Shown piece after piece: positions 5,923 to 7,520 of a stretch of 7,520 bases of DNA. The position numbers and the translations under genes are program-made. This stretch comes from Acidobacteriaceae bacterium (GTDB lineage: Bacteria; Acidobacteriota; Terriglobia; Terriglobales; Acidobacteriaceae): NCBI GenBank assembly GCA_030040115.1, contig JASHUH010000452.1, forward strand, positions 1 to 7,520. Direction: 5' to 3'. The notes under the pieces were generated by a model. The model made no database searches, was not told the origin of the DNA, and saw nothing but the letters and a program-made list of their open reading frames with translations. The number at the start of each line of letters is the position of its first letter. The stretch's first letter is position 1.

Positions 5923-5974
5923 AGCCTGCAACCACCAGCCTGGCGGGCGGCGTCCCAGGCGCTGTTTACAGGCT
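5923..5974. terminator. Nested inverted repeat between convergent genes
   Basis: The whole gap between the GT2 stop and the ZIP stop is structured. AGCCTG (5923-5928) is complementary to CAGGCT (5969-5974), and inside it GCCTGG (5938-5943) pairs with CCAGGC (5955-5960). The inner and outer arms are themselves near copies, so alternative pairings exist. No T-tract follows on either strand, so it is not a canonical intrinsic terminator. A shared bidirectional stop element is the obvious possibility given the convergent gene ends. Confidence 0.4.
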
Positions 5975-6700
5975 CTAAATCGCGGGAAGCAGCCAGCGCA
6001 GCACCAGGAACGCCCCCACTCCGGCGAAGAACACCAGCGCCATGCGAATTCCCGGCTCGCGGTTGACCTCCGGAACCAGATCCGTGGCGGCTACGTACAA
6101 CGCCACGCCCGCCGAAATGGGCAATCCATACGGCGCCCATCGCGGAATCAGCTCGATCACCAGCACTCCGGCCATCGTCGCCGCGGCCAACGTCGCTGCG
6201 GAGGAAAGCGCCGCGGAGCGGCTTCTTCCGCTCGCCAGCATCACGCTCGCCATGGTAAAGCCCTCCGGCGCCTTGTGCAGTAGAATGGCCAGAAAGATCA
6301 GCCATCCCAGCCAGCTCGAAATCACAAATCCCGAACCGATCGCTACACCGTCAAAAAGCGCGTGCGCGCTCAGGCCCCCCAGCACCGAATAGCCTGTGCT
6401 CGCCGAGATAAACTCGCCGCGATGGGTCTCTTCGCCGTAGTGAAAATGCGCGTTGATCGTATGCTCCAACAGGTGAACCACGCAGTAGCCGGCTACGATC
6501 AGGATGGGGCCGAGGCGCGGGCTGAGCTTCATGCTCTCGGGAGCCATTTCAAGCAACGCTGTGGCCAATAAAAAACCCGCGCCCAGAGCGACAAAATACC
6601 GTAGGTGGCGTTCCACATCGCGCGCCCGCACCAGCACCAGCCCGCCCGCCACATCGGCGAACGCCGCCACTGCGCCCAGCAGGAGAGACAGTTTCAGCAT
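5975..6700 (-). CDS. ZIP-family divalent metal transporter
   Basis: The 241-residue membrane protein belongs to the ZIP family, which moves Zn2+, Fe2+ or related ions into the cytoplasm. It has about eight hydrophobic helices. The paired metal-site helices are clear: H-A-L-F-D-G-V-A-I-G (113-122) in helix 4 and L-L-H-K-A-P-E-G-F (140-148) in helix 5. A His-rich loop (residues 76-93, with His 76, 80, 85, 87 and 93) lies between helices 3 and 4, as is usual for metal capture. Helix 1 starts right after M-L-K. I chose ATG 6700. The frame stays open to 6829, but that extension would overlap the upstream ychF stop and adds a non-family leader. A GGAGGG lies 14 bases upstream of the ATG, longer than ideal. 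It lies 100 bp downstream of ychF on the same strand. Metal specificity cannot be read from the sequence. Confidence 0.88.
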   Translation of the reverse strand: MLKLSLLLGAVAAFADVAGGLVLVRARDVERHLRYFVALGAGFLLATALLEMAPESMKLSPRLGPILIVAGYCVVHLLEHTINAHFHYGEETHRGEFISASTGYSVLGGLSAHALFDGVAIGSGFVISSWLGWLIFLAILLHKAPEGFTMASVMLASGRSRSAALSSAATLAAATMAGVLVIELIPRWAPYGLPISAGVALYVAATDLVPEVNREPGIRMALVFFAGVGAFLVLRWLLPAI

Positions 6701-6800
6701 GACCGCAGCAAACGCCCTCCAACCAAGCGGAATACCTGTTGCGATGAAAAGTTCTGCCAACGGCAAACCGGGAACCGGCAGCCGAAAGCGGCGAGCCGCC

Positions 6801-7520
6801 TCAGCCGCTGTGCCGGATATGCAGGACATCGCCGTCTTGCACCACGTAGTCCTTGCCTTCCAGCCGCAGCGTGCCCTTGGCGCGCGCCGCCGCTTCGGAC
6901 CCGGCTGCCAGTAAATTGTCCCAGCGGATGGTTTCGGCGCGGATGAAGTGGTGCTCCAGATCGGTGTGAATCGCTCCCGCGGCTTGCGGCGCTTTGGACC
7001 CCAAGGGCACCGTCCAGGCGCGGCACTCGTCCTCGCCGGCGGTGAAAAAACTGATCAGCCCCAGCAGTTCGTAGCTTTTGCGGATCAGCCGCACCAGCCC
7101 GCTTTCGCTGAGCCCATAGCTCTCCAGGAAATCCTCCGCTTCGGCGTCGTCCATCTCCGCCAGTTCCGCCTCCACCTTACCGCAGATCGCCGCCGCGGCC
7201 GCATTGGGCTGGCGGGCCGCGTCATCGAGCCCATAGCGGCTGACCGCCGACTCCAAATCGATGCCCAACGCGGCGCTTTCGCCGATGTTAATAGCATATA
7301 GCACAGGCTTTTGTGACAAAAACATAAACCCTTTGATGAGCTTCTTTTCTTCCGGCGTCATCTCCAGTTCGCGCAGCGGCGACTCTTTTTCGAGCGCCTC
7401 TTTCGACCGTAAAAGCAACGCCTGCTCGCGCTCCAGTTCGCCGGTCCTCGCTTTTTTCAGATCCTTTTCCACGCGCTCCAGGCGCTTTTCCACCTGCCCC
7501 AGATCGCTCACCATCAGGTC
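6801..7520 (-). CDS. ychF: YchF/OLA1-type ribosome-associated ATPase, C-terminal part
   Basis: The window holds the last 239 residues of a protein normally about 365 long; the N-terminal P-loop and switch regions lie beyond the right edge. Visible parts, numbered from the edge, start with a helical hairpin containing D-L-G-Q-V-E-K-R-L (6-14) and a charged coiled coil (to about 50). Next come K-P-V-L-Y-A-I-N-I-G-E (71-81) and a C-terminal TGS domain with F-F-T-A-G, R-A-W-T-V, the H-T-D-L-E-x-x-F-I-R-A-E core, and L-x-L-E-G-K-D-Y-V-V-Q-D-G-D-V near the end. The N-I-G-E sequence corresponds to the N-x-x-E motif that gives YchF its preference for ATP over GTP. The family binds ribosomes and is linked to stress responses and translation control. 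The reading frame is intact to the edge. Identification is secure. Confidence 0.95.
   Translation of the reverse strand, partial: DLMVSDLGQVEKRLERVEKDLKKARTGELEREQALLLRSKEALEKESPLRELEMTPEEKKLIKGFMFLSQKPVLYAINIGESAALGIDLESAVSRYGLDDAARQPNAAAAAICGKVEAELAEMDDAEAEDFLESYGLSESGLVRLIRKSYELLGLISFFTAGEDECRAWTVPLGSKAPQAAGAIHTDLEHHFIRAETIRWDNLLAAGSEAAARAKGTLRLEGKDYVVQDGDVLHIRHSG

Noticed and set aside
5050..5931. N-terminal extension of the GT-C-like open frame to 785 residues
   Set aside because: This part is the exact antisense of the GT2 glycosyltransferase, which has clear catalytic motifs. The extension has no start with a ribosome site and no family similarity.
6701..6800. Possible terminator after ychF
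   Set aside because: Only very short G/C stems (four to five pairs) are present, there is no T-run, and the ZIP gene continues on the same strand, so read-through is at least as likely.
6701..6829. Upstream extension of the ZIP transporter to 284 residues
   Set aside because: It would overlap the ychF coding end, and the added residues are not part of the ZIP fold. ATG 6700 directly precedes helix 1.

Overview
The window is about 60% GC and densely coded. It looks like a chromosomal segment from a soil-type, Gram-negative-like bacterium. The combination of a shortened KdpD with a separate histidine kinase, a DUF1614 membrane protein, a four-helix-bundle (S23/IVS-like) gene between short repeats, and a GT-C-like/GT2 pair suggests Acidobacteriota. 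That assignment is inferred from gene content and codon style only. No rRNA, tRNA, CRISPR, integrase or transposase is visible.

Left block (1-3004, all minus strand), read in transcription order. First comes a membrane-bound PAS sensor kinase homologue (3004-1598). Three bases later comes a stand-alone KdpD sensor module made of the KdpD N-terminal domain plus a Usp domain (1594-470), whose ribosome binding site lies inside the kinase's last codons. After a 97-bp gap with stacked hairpins comes a DUF1614 membrane protein that runs off the window (372-1). Together the first two proteins carry the parts of a classical KdpD on two polypeptides. The kinase, however, has Arg where the H-box phosphoacceptor His should be, while its ATP-binding motifs look intact. 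No response regulator or kdpFABC gene is in view.

Middle (3005-3573). A plus-strand four-helix-bundle gene sits against the grain between minus-strand genes. It is bracketed by inverted arrays of a 7-base unit, GGGATCA on the left and TGATCCC on the right. Its N-terminus is cut off by an apparent one-base deletion near 3199, so it is either a decaying gene or is translated from an internal TTG. The unit looks like a small inserted element.

Right-centre (3574-5922). Two divergent genes share a roughly 140-bp control region: a polytopic membrane protein with GT-C-like features (5049-3574, minus) and a GT2 glycosyltransferase resembling polyprenyl-phosphate mannose/glucose synthases (5188-5922, plus). 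The natural reading is that the GT2 enzyme makes a lipid-linked sugar that the membrane enzyme uses outside the cytoplasmic membrane.

Right end (5975-7520, minus). The C-terminal two thirds of the YchF/OLA1-type ATPase is followed, 101 bases later, by a ZIP-family divalent metal transporter. The ZIP gene converges on the GT2 gene across a 52-bp gap containing a nested inverted repeat.
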